Shown: positions 49,588 to 57,846 of the stretch, piece by piece | Numbering within the stretch: the stretch's first letter is position 1 | How the letters are laid out: each line of letters begins with the position of its first letter | NCBI GenBank assembly: GCA_910584745.1 | Contig: CAJUDG010000015.1 | Coordinates: 42,277 to 106,276 of the forward strand | DNA length: 64,000 nt | Direction of reading: 5' to 3' | From: an uncultured Eubacteriales bacterium | GTDB lineage: Bacteria > Bacillota > Clostridia > Oscillospirales > Acutalibacteraceae | Translations under genes and position numbers: made by a program | The notes under the pieces: model-generated | Seen by the model: only the letters and a program-made list of their open reading frames with translations | Told to the model about the DNA's origin: nothing | Databases searched by the model: none

Positions 49588-50295
49588 ATGACAATGAAAC
49601 CCTTAGTATTAGGCAATATAACCTACGGCATGTACGCCATAGGGGTGAAGGACCAGAACGGCCCCAGCGCCTGCATAGTAAACACAGTGATGCAGGTGAC
49701 AAAGACCTCACCCAGCGCGCCGCCGCTTATAGCCCTGTCAATGAACACCGAGAACTACAGCTGCCAGTGCATAGAGGAGAGCGGCGTTTTCACCGTCTCA
49801 GTGCTGTCTGAGAGCACCCCGGCCACAGTCATAGGGGCCCTTGGCTTCACAAGCGGCAGGAACGGCGGCAAGCTTGACAATATCCGGCACAAGGTGCTGA
49901 TGGAGGGCGTGCCGGTGATAAAGGAGAACACCTGCTGCTGGCTTTTATGTCAGGTAAAGGCGAAGCTGCCCGTGGGGGGACAGGTGCTGTTCGTGGCCGA
50001 GGTGGTGGCGGGCAGCGACATCACCGGGGGCATAGAGACCGCCGGGAAGTTCGAGGCCTATAAGCCCATGACCTACCAGTATTACGTTGAGAAGCTGGGC
50101 GGGGTCTCCCCAAGGAAAGCGCCCACGTATCTTGCCAATAACCAGGGCGGCGAGAGGATAACCGGCGAGCGCTTTATATGCTCGGTGTGCGGGTATGAGT
50201 ATAAGGACCCCAACTTCGGATTTGAGGAGCTGCCGGCGGACTGGAGCTGTCCCATATGCAAAATGCCCAAGAAGGCCTTTGTGCGCAAGAAGTGA
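49588..50295 (+). CDS. flavin reductase-rubredoxin fusion (high-molecular-weight rubredoxin type)
   Basis: This 235-residue fusion has an N-terminal FMN-binding flavin-reductase domain of about 150 residues (GNITYGMYAIGVKDQNGPSA, SMNTENYSCQCIEESGVFTV, ALGFTSGRNGGKLDN). The C-terminal rubredoxin has two Cys pairs in FICSVCGYEYKDP and WSCPICKMPK. Proteins of this build pass electrons from NAD(P)H to oxygen- or peroxide-detoxifying enzymes in strict anaerobes. GAGG lies just before the first ATG; a second ATG two codons on is possible. It overlaps tcdA by one base. Confidence 0.9.
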   Translation: MTMKPLVLGNITYGMYAIGVKDQNGPSACIVNTVMQVTKTSPSAPPLIALSMNTENYSCQCIEESGVFTVSVLSESTPATVIGALGFTSGRNGGKLDNIRHKVLMEGVPVIKENTCCWLLCQVKAKLPVGGQVLFVAEVVAGSDITGGIETAGKFEAYKPMTYQYYVEKLGGVSPRKAPTYLANNQGGERITGERFICSVCGYEYKDPNFGFEELPADWSCPICKMPKKAFVRKK

Positions 50296-51002
50296 TGACA
50301 GCGGAGACCCCCTATGAGCGCCAGGAGCCCCTATTGGGTCCCCAGTCCCTCTCCAAGCTGAGAGCCGCCAGGGCGGCGGTCTTCGGCCTTGGGGGCGTGG
50401 GCGGCAGCGCCGCGGAAGCCCTGGCGCGAAGCGGCATAGGCGCTCTGGCCCTGATAGATAAGGACACGTACAGCGTCTCGAACCTGAACCGCCAGCTCTT
50501 CGCCACTGGGGAGACCATCGGCACGCCAAAGGTGGAGGCGGCGGCAGAGCGGCTGCGGCTCATAAGCCCCGGGATAGAGCTGGAGCTCCACCGGCTCAGC
50601 TATACCCCTGACACCGCATGGCAGCTCGATTTCACCCGGTACGACTACATCCTGGACTGTATAGACATGGTCACCGGCAAGCTGGCCATTATCGAGCGCG
50701 CCTATAGGCTGGGGGTGCCGGTCATCAGCGCCATGGGTGCGGGGAATAAGCTGGACCCCACGGCCTTTAGAGTGGGGGACATATACGAGACCTCCGTGTG
50801 CCCCCTGGCGAGGGTCATGCGCCGGGAGCTGAAAAAGCGCGGAGTGGAGCGCCTTAGGGTGGTCTATTCCACCGAGCCGCCCATGTCTGCCGCGCTGGAT
50901 GGGGACGGAAAGCCCATCCCCGGAAGCGTGGCCTTTGTGCCGCCGGTGATGGGCCTGATAATGGCCGGGGAGGCCGTGAAGGATATCTGCGGCGTGAAAT
51001 AG
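50295..51002 (+). CDS. tcdA: tRNA threonylcarbamoyladenosine dehydratase (ThiF/E1-like)
   Basis: TcdA cyclises t6A37 in tRNA to ct6A using ATP. The 235-residue E1-like protein has the nucleotide loop AAVFGLGGVGGSAAEALARSG near residue 30, LIDKDTYSVSNLNRQLFA, DYILDCIDMVTGKLAII and ISAMGAGNKLDPTAF, with VYSTEPP near the C-terminus. The start shares a base with the preceding stop (TGATG). An ATG at 50256 would lie inside the rubredoxin and is rejected. Confidence 0.9.
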   Translation: MTAETPYERQEPLLGPQSLSKLRAARAAVFGLGGVGGSAAEALARSGIGALALIDKDTYSVSNLNRQLFATGETIGTPKVEAAAERLRLISPGIELELHRLSYTPDTAWQLDFTRYDYILDCIDMVTGKLAIIERAYRLGVPVISAMGAGNKLDPTAFRVGDIYETSVCPLARVMRRELKKRGVERLRVVYSTEPPMSAALDGDGKPIPGSVAFVPPVMGLIMAGEAVKDICGVK

Positions 51003-51015
51003 AACTGAAACCACA

Positions 51016-51051
51016 CAAAAAAGAGCTTTCCCGTATGGGAAGGCTCTTTTC
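51016..51051. terminator. bidirectional terminator between tcdA and the Rrf2 gene
   Basis: A 10-bp stem (GAGCTTTCCC/GGGAAGGCTC, one G-T pair) with loop GTAT has an A run before and TTTT after. Confidence 0.85.
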
Positions 51052-51056
51052 GCGTC

Positions 51057-51464
51057 CTATTCGCCCCCTATAAGGTCCCCGATGGTGATGCCGTCCAGAT
51101 ACTCCGATATCACCTTATCGAGCCCCTGCCACATGGCGATGGTCCTGCACTGGTCCGTGCGGGGACATCCGGCCGCTCCGGGCTCCATACAGGACACCGG
51201 GGCCAGGGACTCCTCCGTAAGCCGCAGCACCCGGCCCACCGTGCACTCTCCCGGCGGGAGGGCCAGCCTATAGCCGCCGCCCTTGCCCCGCATACCGGTC
51301 AGAATGCCGCTGCGCACCAGGACCTTCAAAACGCTCTCAAGGTACTTCTCAGAGATGCCCTGCCGGGCGGCAACCTCCTTCAGCGGCAGATAGCCGCCGT
51401 TATCGTGCTCGGCCATGTCTATAAGGACCCGCAGGGCATAGCGGCCCCGTGTGGATATCAGCAT
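51057..51464 (-). CDS. Rrf2-family transcriptional regulator with three conserved Cys
   Basis: This 135-residue winged-helix regulator opens MLISTRGRYALRVLIDMAEH and has EVAARQGISEKYLESVLKVL and GKGGGYRLALPP. Cys92, Cys100 and Cys106 (SCMEPGAAGCPRTDQC) fit an Fe-S-binding IscR/CymR-type sensor. Rrf2 proteins control Fe-S assembly, cysteine metabolism or nitric-oxide responses. No isc/suf or cys genes are adjacent, so the target is unknown. Its own promoter is at 51493-51521. Confidence 0.9.
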   Translation of the reverse strand: MLISTRGRYALRVLIDMAEHDNGGYLPLKEVAARQGISEKYLESVLKVLVRSGILTGMRGKGGGYRLALPPGECTVGRVLRLTEESLAPVSCMEPGAAGCPRTDQCRTIAMWQGLDKVISEYLDGITIGDLIGGE

Positions 51465-51492
51465 ATCCCACCCTCCGTTTCAGCTTTTCCCT

Positions 51493-51521
51493 ATTATAGC
51501 ACAAGGTTAGTGGGAAATCAA
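51493..51521 (-). promoter_or_regulatory. promoter of the Rrf2 gene
   Basis: On the minus strand TTGATT, a 17-base spacer and TATAAT lie about 29 bases before the ATG. Confidence 0.7.
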
Positions 51522-51530
51522 GGGCGGCGC

Positions 51531-52115
51531 TTACTGCCACTCCATCCACCTGCGCACAAGGGAGTTCTCGCCGTATACCCGCATGACTATGTCCACCAGT
51601 TCCGAGGGGGTCTCCTGACAGTTGCGCTCAAGCCAGTAGGATATCATGGCGCTGGCGCCGGCTGTAAAGAACCGGAATTGGTAGGCCGCCTCATTCTCGA
51701 CCCCGAAGCCCATATCCTGGGAAGATATATCGTCTATGGCGGCGCTGAAGGGGATGTTCATGGTATGCATCAGATGGGCGGCCTTGTTTATCTCGCTGAA
51801 ATATATCTGATAAAAGTCCTTATACTCCAGCATGAACTCAAACACCCTCTCCAGCATACCACGGAAGCCGCCGCCTTTAGTGTTCATCATCCTCTCGCTG
51901 CACATCTCGGCCATATGCAGCTCCACCCTCTCGAACAGGTCGAAAACGTCCGTATAGTGGGCGTAGAAGGTAGAGCGGTTTATGCCCGCCTTTTCACATA
52001 TCTCCCGGACGGTTATCCTGCTTATCTGCTTGCCGCCCATGAGCATTGTCTCAAAGGCCGCCCTGATTATGGCCTCGTCAGTGTTCTGAGAGCGCTTGTT
52101 ATTTTTCGTGTTCAT
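51531..52115 (-). CDS. TetR-family transcriptional regulator
   Basis: This 194-residue regulator starts at ATG 52113-52115 with AAAGGAG 9 bases upstream. The DNA-binding domain shows IIRAAFETMLMGG, ITVREICEKAGINRSTFYAHY and FDLFERVE. The C-terminal ligand domain ends in IVMRVYGENSLVRRWMEWQ. It is divergent from the MATE exporter gene, and two operator-like dyads lie between them, so it probably represses both. Confidence 0.9.
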   Translation of the reverse strand: MNTKNNKRSQNTDEAIIRAAFETMLMGGKQISRITVREICEKAGINRSTFYAHYTDVFDLFERVELHMAEMCSERMMNTKGGGFRGMLERVFEFMLEYKDFYQIYFSEINKAAHLMHTMNIPFSAAIDDISSQDMGFGVENEAAYQFRFFTAGASAMISYWLERNCQETPSELVDIVMRVYGENSLVRRWMEWQ

Positions 52116-52133
52116 ACGGAAATCTCCTTTAAT

Positions 52134-52147
52134 CCAACACATGTGGT
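52134..52147. promoter_or_regulatory. operator-like dyad, copy 1 (TetR-type)
   Basis: CCAACACATGTGGT is a near match to copy 2 at 52167-52180. It lies 19 bases upstream of the tetR start and would cover its leader. Confidence 0.6.
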
Positions 52148-52158
52148 AAAATTGATGA

Positions 52159-52188
52159 TTGAAAAACAACACCTGTTGGTATTATACT
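52159..52188 (+). promoter_or_regulatory. promoter of the MATE gene with operator copy 2 in its spacer
   Basis: TTGAAA (52159-52164), an 18-base spacer and TATACT (52183-52188). The dyad CAACACCTGTTG(GT) at 52167-52180 sits between the two hexamers, an ideal place for repression. Confidence 0.65.
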
Positions 52189-52231
52189 ATAGTCACAGAG
52201 AAAAAGCAAGACACCGAAAGGAGAACCCCAC

Positions 52232-53593
52232 ATGAAAAACGAAAAAATGATGAGAGAAGCCTCCCCCATAAAGCTGCTCATTACCATGGGCCTGCCCACC
52301 ATAGTGGTGATGATAGTCCAGGTGCTCTACAATATGGCCGACGTGTTCTTTATCGGCCAGGGGGGCGACCCCATGCAGGTGGCGGCGCTGTCCCTCTCGG
52401 GCCCGGCCTTCGGCGTCTTCCAGGGCGTCGGCACCCTGTTCGGCGCGGGCGGCTGCACGGCCATAGCCATGGCCCTGGGCCAGGGGGACAGGGAAAAGGC
52501 CAGGTATTTCAGCTCCTTCTGCGCCTGGGGCTCGGTGATAACCGGCGTGGCGCTGGCCATAGCGGCCTTTGTCTTCATGGACCCGCTGCTGGGGCTTATG
52601 GGCGCAAATGCAGAGACCTCTGAGTATGCCCGCACCTATCTCTCCATCGTCATGCTGGGCGTGCCCTTCACAGTGTTCGGCGGCGGGCTTGGCAATGCCA
52701 TAAGGGCCGACGGCTCCTCAGGAAAGACCATGCTTATCGCCCTTGCGGGCACCTTCACCAACATTCTGCTTGACCCGCTGTTCATCTCCGTCCTCCACAT
52801 GGGCATAGCGGGCGCGGCCTGGGCTACGGTCATCGGCAACGTAGTTTCGAGCGTTCTGGTCTACCTGCACGTTAAAAAGTCCGACTGCTTCAGCGTTTCC
52901 CCCAGATATTTCACACTTGAAAAGGACGTTTCCCTCCGGGTGATAGGCCTGGGAATCCCGATGGCCATGGGCGTGGTGCTGGGCTGCGTCTCGGGCATGT
53001 TCTCAAACCAGCTCCTTGTGAAGTACGGCAACATAGCCGTTGCCGCCAACGGCGTGGCGGGCAAGGCCGGTATGCTGGTGGGCATGATGGCCATGGGCGT
53101 GTGCATGGGTATGCAGCCGGTCATCTCCTACGCCTACGGCATGGGGGACCGCAGGCGGCTTAAAAGGATAACCTTCGTGACCGGCGCGGCCTCGGCCGCT
53201 GTCAGCGCCGTGCTGGGGGCTGGGTGCCTTATCTTCAGGGACGCGTTCATGACCGCCTTCATAGACGACCCCCAGGTGCTGGAGACCGGGCGGTTCATGA
53301 TGCTGACCCTCGTTGCCGCGCCCATAGGCGGGATATACCAGCTCTGTTCCTCATACCTCCAGGGCACGGGCAAGGTGAGCTACGCGACGCTTACATCCCT
53401 TCTCAGCAAAGGGCTGGTGTTCGTGCCGGTACTGTTTATCAGCGAGGCCCTGGGCGGCTTTGCGGGGCTGGTCTTTGCCGGGGCCATATCCGACATTATC
53501 TCCACGGCCATAGGCGCGGCGCTCTGCCTGAGCTGGGCGAAAAAGTCCGCCGGAAGTATCAATACTCCCTGTGCGCTTCCTGAGACCGCGTGA
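52232..53593 (+). CDS. MATE family efflux transporter
   Basis: This 453-residue, 12-TM multidrug/Na+ antiporter-type exporter begins PIKLLITMGLPTIVVMIVQV with YNMADVFFIGQGGDPMQVAA and has FGAGGCTAIAMALGQGDREK. The second half repeats the pattern with GVCMGMQPVISYAYGMGDRR. It is divergent from a TetR regulator, so inducible by a compound sensed by that regulator. The substrate is unknown. Confidence 0.92.
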   Translation: MKNEKMMREASPIKLLITMGLPTIVVMIVQVLYNMADVFFIGQGGDPMQVAALSLSGPAFGVFQGVGTLFGAGGCTAIAMALGQGDREKARYFSSFCAWGSVITGVALAIAAFVFMDPLLGLMGANAETSEYARTYLSIVMLGVPFTVFGGGLGNAIRADGSSGKTMLIALAGTFTNILLDPLFISVLHMGIAGAAWATVIGNVVSSVLVYLHVKKSDCFSVSPRYFTLEKDVSLRVIGLGIPMAMGVVLGCVSGMFSNQLLVKYGNIAVAANGVAGKAGMLVGMMAMGVCMGMQPVISYAYGMGDRRRLKRITFVTGAASAAVSAVLGAGCLIFRDAFMTAFIDDPQVLETGRFMMLTLVAAPIGGIYQLCSSYLQGTGKVSYATLTSLLSKGLVFVPVLFISEALGGFAGLVFAGAISDIISTAIGAALCLSWAKKSAGSINTPCALPETA

Positions 53594-53621
53594 AAATTGA
53601 AAGAAGTGCACAATAAAGCGG

Positions 53622-53663
53622 AAATCTGTTATCGATATTTCTTTATCGATAACAGATTTTTTT
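53622..53663 (+). terminator. strong terminator after the MATE gene
   Basis: The perfect 16-bp stem AAATCTGTTATCGATA/TATCGATAACAGATTT with a 6-base loop is followed by TTTT and more T. AT-rich in contrast to the surrounding genes. Confidence 0.85.
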
Positions 53664-53746
53664 ACTTCCCTTTTTACAAGATATGTGCTATTATATAGGC
53701 AGTAAAAGTTCCCGCATAGAGACTCTGAGGAAAAGAGGTGATAAAG

Positions 53747-54385
53747 ATGTCGGACCGGTGTGTATCAAAGCAGACCCTGCAAAGGCTTCCCGCCTACCTC
53801 AATTACCTGCGCGGCCCCGGAAAGGGCCCGAAAAAGCACGTCTCGGCCACCATGATAGCCGAGGCTCTGGGACTCAACGACGTGGTCGTGAGAAAGGACC
53901 TGGCCTCTGTAAGCTCCTCTGGGCGGCCCAAGGTGGGCTATGTGCGTTCGGAGCTCATAAGGGAGCTGGAGAAGTTTTTAGGCTATGACAACAGCCAGGA
54001 CGCGGTCTTGGTGGGCGCGGGCAAGCTTGGGCAGGCTCTGATGGCTTACAGCGGCTTTCCCCAGTACGGGCTGAATATCCTTGCGGGCTTCGACTCGGAC
54101 CCGCGCCTTGAGGGCGCGGAGGTTGCCGGGAAAAGGATACTCGCGATGGATAAGCTCCCGGGGCTCTGCCGCAGGGTGGGCGTGCACATCGGTATAATCA
54201 CGGTGCCGGGGGAGCACGCGCAGGCTGTGTGCGACCAGCTTATAGACAGCGGCATTCTGGCGGTTTGGAACTTTGCCAACGCGCACCTCTCTGTGCCCGA
54301 AGGGATTCTGGTGCAGAACGAGAACATGGCGGTGTCGCTGGCACTGCTCTCCAACCACCTGAAAGAAGTATTCAGCACAAAATAA
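53747..54385 (+). CDS. rex: redox-sensing transcriptional repressor Rex
   Basis: Rex senses the NADH/NAD+ ratio and represses fermentation genes. The 212-residue protein has a winged-helix N-terminus (CVSKQTLQRLPAYLNYL, TMIAEALGLNDVVVRKDLAS) and a Rossmann domain (AVLVGAGKLGQALMAYSG, ILAGFDSDPRLEGAEVAG, IGIITVPGEHAQAVCDQLI). ATG 53747 has AGAGGTGAT just upstream; a GTG three codons earlier is possible. It directly precedes adhE, a classical Rex target. Confidence 0.95.
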   Translation: MSDRCVSKQTLQRLPAYLNYLRGPGKGPKKHVSATMIAEALGLNDVVVRKDLASVSSSGRPKVGYVRSELIRELEKFLGYDNSQDAVLVGAGKLGQALMAYSGFPQYGLNILAGFDSDPRLEGAEVAGKRILAMDKLPGLCRRVGVHIGIITVPGEHAQAVCDQLIDSGILAVWNFANAHLSVPEGILVQNENMAVSLALLSNHLKEVFSTK

Positions 54386-54408
54386 ACAGCAAAGGATGGG
54401 AGAGTTTC

Positions 54409-57009
54409 ATGGAAACAAATTTTGAGATCGTGGAAAACGTGGAAACCTTTGAGAAAATGCTGGCAAGGGTGCGCGAGGCCCAGAAGAAGTACGCGACCTT
54501 TACCCAGCAGCAGGTGGACGAGATTTTCCGCGCCGCGGCCATGGCGGCCAACCTCCAGCGTATCCCGCTGGCGAAGATGGCCGTTGAGGAGACCGGCATG
54601 GGCGTTGTGGAGGACAAGGTCATAAAGAACCACTACGCCGCCGAGTATATCTACAATACCTATAAGGAGACCAAGACCTGCGGGGTCATCGAGGAGGACA
54701 AGGCCTTCGGAATACGCAAGATAGCCGAGCCCATCGGCGTTATCGCCGCCGTTATCCCCACCACCAACCCCACCTCCACCGCAATCTTCAAGACCCTTCT
54801 GGCACTGAAGACCCGCAACGGCATCATTATCAGCCCCCACCCCCGTGCCAAGAAGTGCACTATAGCCGCCGCCAAGGTGGTGCTTGAGGCCGCCGTTAAG
54901 GCCGGGGCCCCCGAGGGCCTGTTCGGCTGGATAGACGCGCCCTCGTTGGAGCTTACGAACCTTGTCATGGCCGAGGCGGATATAATCCTCGCTACCGGCG
55001 GCCCCGGCATGGTGAAGTCCGCCTACTCCTCGGGCACCCCCGCCCTGGGCGTGGGCGCGGGCAACGTGCCCGCCATTATCGACGAGAGCGCCGACCCCAT
55101 TATGGCGGTCAACTCCATCATCCACAGTAAGACCTTCGATAACGGCATGATCTGCGCCTCTGAGCAGTCTGTCATCACCATGGAGCCCCTCTACGACGCG
55201 GTGAAGGCCGAGTTCGTAAAGCGCGGCTGCCATATCCTCTCTAAGTCCGAGCTGAATAAGGTGCGCAAGACCATCATCATCAACGGCGCCCTGAACGCCA
55301 AGATAGTTGGCCAGTCCGCCTTTAAGATCGCCCAGCTTGCCGGGGTCACCGTGCCCGAGAGCACCAAGATCCTTATCGGCGAGGTGGAGAGCGTGGATAT
55401 CTCCGAGGAGTTCGCCCACGAGAAGCTGTCCCCAGTGCTGGCCATGTACAAGGCCAAGACCTTCGAGGACGCTATAGCTAAGGCCGAGCGCCTTATCGAG
55501 GACGGCGGCTACGGCCATACCGCCTCCCTCTATATCCATCCCGCCCAGACCGAGCGCCTTGCTCAGCACCAGGCGGCCATGAAGACCTGCCGTATCGTTG
55601 TGAACACCCCCTCCTCCTTCGGCGGCATTGGTGACATCTACAACTTCAAGCTTGCGCCCTCCCTCACGCTGGGCTGCGGCTCCTGGGGCGGCAACTCCGT
55701 CTCTGAGAACGTGGGCGTAAAGCATCTTATCAATATCAAGACCGTAGCCGAGAGGAGAGAGAATATGCTCTGGTTCCGCACGCCTGAAAAGGTGTTCTTC
55801 AAGAAGGGCTGTATGCCCGTGGCCCTGGAGGAGCTTCGCACCGACTATCACCGCAGGAAGGCCTTTATCGTCACCGACACCTTCCTGTATCAGAACGGCT
55901 ATACCAAGCCCCTTACCGACAAGCTGGACGAGCTGGGCATACAGTACGCGGTATTTGCCGACGTGGCCCCGGACCCGACCCTTGCCTGCGCTCTCGAGGG
56001 CGTGAAGCAGATAAACAGCTTTAAGCCCGACGTCATCATAGCTCTCGGCGGCGGCTCTCCCATGGACGCCGCGAAGATCATGTGGGTGCTCTACGAGCAT
56101 CCGGACGCCGACTTCCAGTCCATGAGCATGGACTTCATGGATATCAGAAAGCGTATCTACCGCTTCCCCAAGATGGGCGAGAAGGCCATGATGGTGGCCA
56201 TCCCCACCTCCTCCGGCACCGGCTCGGAGGTCACCCCCTTCGCCATCATCACCGACGAGAAGACCGGCACCAAGTGGCCCCTGGCGGACTATGAGCTGCT
56301 GCCCACCATGGCCATAGTTGACGTTGACAACATGATGAACCAGCCCAAGGGCCTGACAAGCGCCTCCGGTATAGACGCCATGACCCACGCCATCGAGGCG
56401 TATGTGTCCATTATGGCCTCTCCCTTCACCGACGGCCTGGCTCTTGAAGCCATCAAGCTGGTCTTCAAGTATCTGCCCTCCGCCTATGAGAACGGCGCCA
56501 ACGACCCCTATGCCCGCGAGAAGATGGCCGAGGCCAGCTGCATCGCCGGTATGGCCTTCGCCAACGCCTTCCTGGGGCTGAACCACTCCATGGCCCATAA
56601 GCTGGGCGCTTACCACCACCTGCCCCACGGCGTTGCCAACGCTGTTATCCTCACCGACGTTATCCGCTATAACGCCGCCGAGGTCCCCACCAAGATGGGC
56701 ACCTTCTCCCAGTATCAGTACCCCCACGCCAAGGCCCGCTACGCTGAGATAGCCAAGGCCTGCGGCTTCCAGGGTAACAACGACGACGAGCTCTTGGAGA
56801 GCCTCATCAATGAGCTCGAGAAGCTCAAGGAGATCATCGGCATAAAGAAGACCATCAAGGACTACGGCATCACCGAGGAGAACTTCAAGGCCACTCTGGA
56901 CGAGATGGTGGAGAACGCCTTTAACGACCAGTGCACCGGGGCCAACCCCCGCTATCCGCTGATGAAAGAGATCAAGGCAATCTACGAGAAGTGCTATTAC
57001 GGCAAGTAA
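54409..57009 (+). CDS. adhE: bifunctional acetaldehyde-CoA/alcohol dehydrogenase
   Basis: AdhE reduces acetyl-CoA to ethanol in two NADH-dependent steps and forms spirosomes. The 866 residues start at ATG 54409. The N-terminal aldehyde dehydrogenase half has the nucleophilic Cys in NGMICASEQSVI, GVGAGNVPAII and TPSSFGGIGDIYN. The C-terminal iron alcohol dehydrogenase half has IIALGGGSPMDAAKIMW, MDFMDIRKRIYRFP, PTSSGTGSEVTPFA and metal ligands in AMTHAIEAYVS and NHSMAHKLGAYHHLPHG. It is 23 bases after rex, so probably co-transcribed and redox-controlled. Confidence 0.97.
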   Translation: METNFEIVENVETFEKMLARVREAQKKYATFTQQQVDEIFRAAAMAANLQRIPLAKMAVEETGMGVVEDKVIKNHYAAEYIYNTYKETKTCGVIEEDKAFGIRKIAEPIGVIAAVIPTTNPTSTAIFKTLLALKTRNGIIISPHPRAKKCTIAAAKVVLEAAVKAGAPEGLFGWIDAPSLELTNLVMAEADIILATGGPGMVKSAYSSGTPALGVGAGNVPAIIDESADPIMAVNSIIHSKTFDNGMICASEQSVITMEPLYDAVKAEFVKRGCHILSKSELNKVRKTIIINGALNAKIVGQSAFKIAQLAGVTVPESTKILIGEVESVDISEEFAHEKLSPVLAMYKAKTFEDAIAKAERLIEDGGYGHTASLYIHPAQTERLAQHQAAMKTCRIVVNTPSSFGGIGDIYNFKLAPSLTLGCGSWGGNSVSENVGVKHLINIKTVAERRENMLWFRTPEKVFFKKGCMPVALEELRTDYHRRKAFIVTDTFLYQNGYTKPLTDKLDELGIQYAVFADVAPDPTLACALEGVKQINSFKPDVIIALGGGSPMDAAKIMWVLYEHPDADFQSMSMDFMDIRKRIYRFPKMGEKAMMVAIPTSSGTGSEVTPFAIITDEKTGTKWPLADYELLPTMAIVDVDNMMNQPKGLTSASGIDAMTHAIEAYVSIMASPFTDGLALEAIKLVFKYLPSAYENGANDPYAREKMAEASCIAGMAFANAFLGLNHSMAHKLGAYHHLPHGVANAVILTDVIRYNAAEVPTKMGTFSQYQYPHAKARYAEIAKACGFQGNNDDELLESLINELEKLKEIIGIKKTIKDYGITEENFKATLDEMVENAFNDQCTGANPRYPLMKEIKAIYEKCYYGK

Positions 57010-57029
57010 TTATGGGAGGAGAATAGATC

Positions 57030-57785
57030 ATGAATCTGGAAAATGCAAGAGTTATCGCGGCACGCACCTCCAAGACCATCTACCGCGAAGACGATAAGGT
57101 CATCAAGGTGTTCGACGAGGACTTTTCCAAGGCCGACATCCTTAACGAGGCGCTGAACATCGCCCGTGTGGAGGAGACCGGCATCCCCATGCCCCATGTG
57201 CAGGGCGTTGAGATGGTAGAGGGCAAATGGGCCATCGTCACCGACTTCATAGAGGGCAAGACCCTTGCCCGCCTTATGGAGGAAGAGCCCGAGAAGAAGC
57301 AGCAGTACCTGGAGCGTCTGGTGGACATCCAGATGGAGATGCACACAAAGTCCGCCCCTATGCTCAGCTTCCTTCATGAGAAGATGCGCCGGAAGATCTC
57401 CCAGACCGGCCTTGACGCCACCACCCGCTATGAGCTGGACGCAAGGCTCGACAGCCTTCCCAAGCACCGCAAGCTCTGCCACGGGGACTTCAACCCCTCT
57501 AACGTGGTGATAAAGCCCGACGGCGGCTATGCCGTTCTGGACTGGGCCCACGCCACCCAGGGCAACGCCAGCGCCGACGTGGCCCGCACATACCTGCTGT
57601 TCTGGCTCAACGGCGACATGGACGGGGCCGAGCAGTACCTGGACCTGTTCTGCAAGAAGTCCGACACTGCCAAGCAGTACGTGCAGAAGTGGCTGCCCAT
57701 CGTGGCCGCCAGCCAGTCCGTCAAGGGCAAGCCCGAGGAGCGCGAGTTCCTTATGGGCTGGGTCAATGTGGTCGAATATGAGTGA
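57030..57785 (+). CDS. aminoglycoside phosphotransferase (APH)-like kinase
   Basis: This 251-residue protein-kinase-like fold has TIYREDDKVIKVFDEDF (ATP-site Lys), AIVTDFIEGKTLARLME, the catalytic loop KLCHGDFNPSNVVIKPDGGY and the metal motif AVLDWAHATQGNA. Such stand-alone clostridial APH-like kinases phosphorylate small alcohols or sugars; aminoglycoside resistance is not implied. It lies 20 bases after adhE with GGAGGAG before the ATG, so may be in the rex-adhE transcript, which then ends at a terminator. Confidence 0.85.
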   Translation: MNLENARVIAARTSKTIYREDDKVIKVFDEDFSKADILNEALNIARVEETGIPMPHVQGVEMVEGKWAIVTDFIEGKTLARLMEEEPEKKQQYLERLVDIQMEMHTKSAPMLSFLHEKMRRKISQTGLDATTRYELDARLDSLPKHRKLCHGDFNPSNVVIKPDGGYAVLDWAHATQGNASADVARTYLLFWLNGDMDGAEQYLDLFCKKSDTAKQYVQKWLPIVAASQSVKGKPEEREFLMGWVNVVEYE

Positions 57786-57800
57786 TAAGTAACGCTGGGG

Positions 57801-57836
57801 AGGGGGAGGCTTGGCCTCTCCCTTTCCTGTTTTTAG
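57801..57836 (+). terminator. terminator after the APH-like kinase gene
   Basis: GGGGGAGG pairs with CCTCTCCC (one G-T), followed by TTTCCTGTTTTT, just before the next ribosome site. Confidence 0.7.
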
Positions 57837-57846
57837 GAGTGATAAT

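Noticed and set aside
53600..53746. Rex operator upstream of rex
   Set aside because: The only dyad is the AT-rich terminator of the MATE gene; no TTGTTAA-type Rex site was found.
54046..56727. 893-codon minus-strand ORF opposite rex and adhE
   Set aside because: It is a shadow frame of strongly coding, GC-rich adhE with no ribosome site or recognisable domains.
57030..57785. Aminoglycoside resistance gene
   Set aside because: The kinase motifs define only the broad APH fold. Context (adhE, no mobile genes) does not support resistance.
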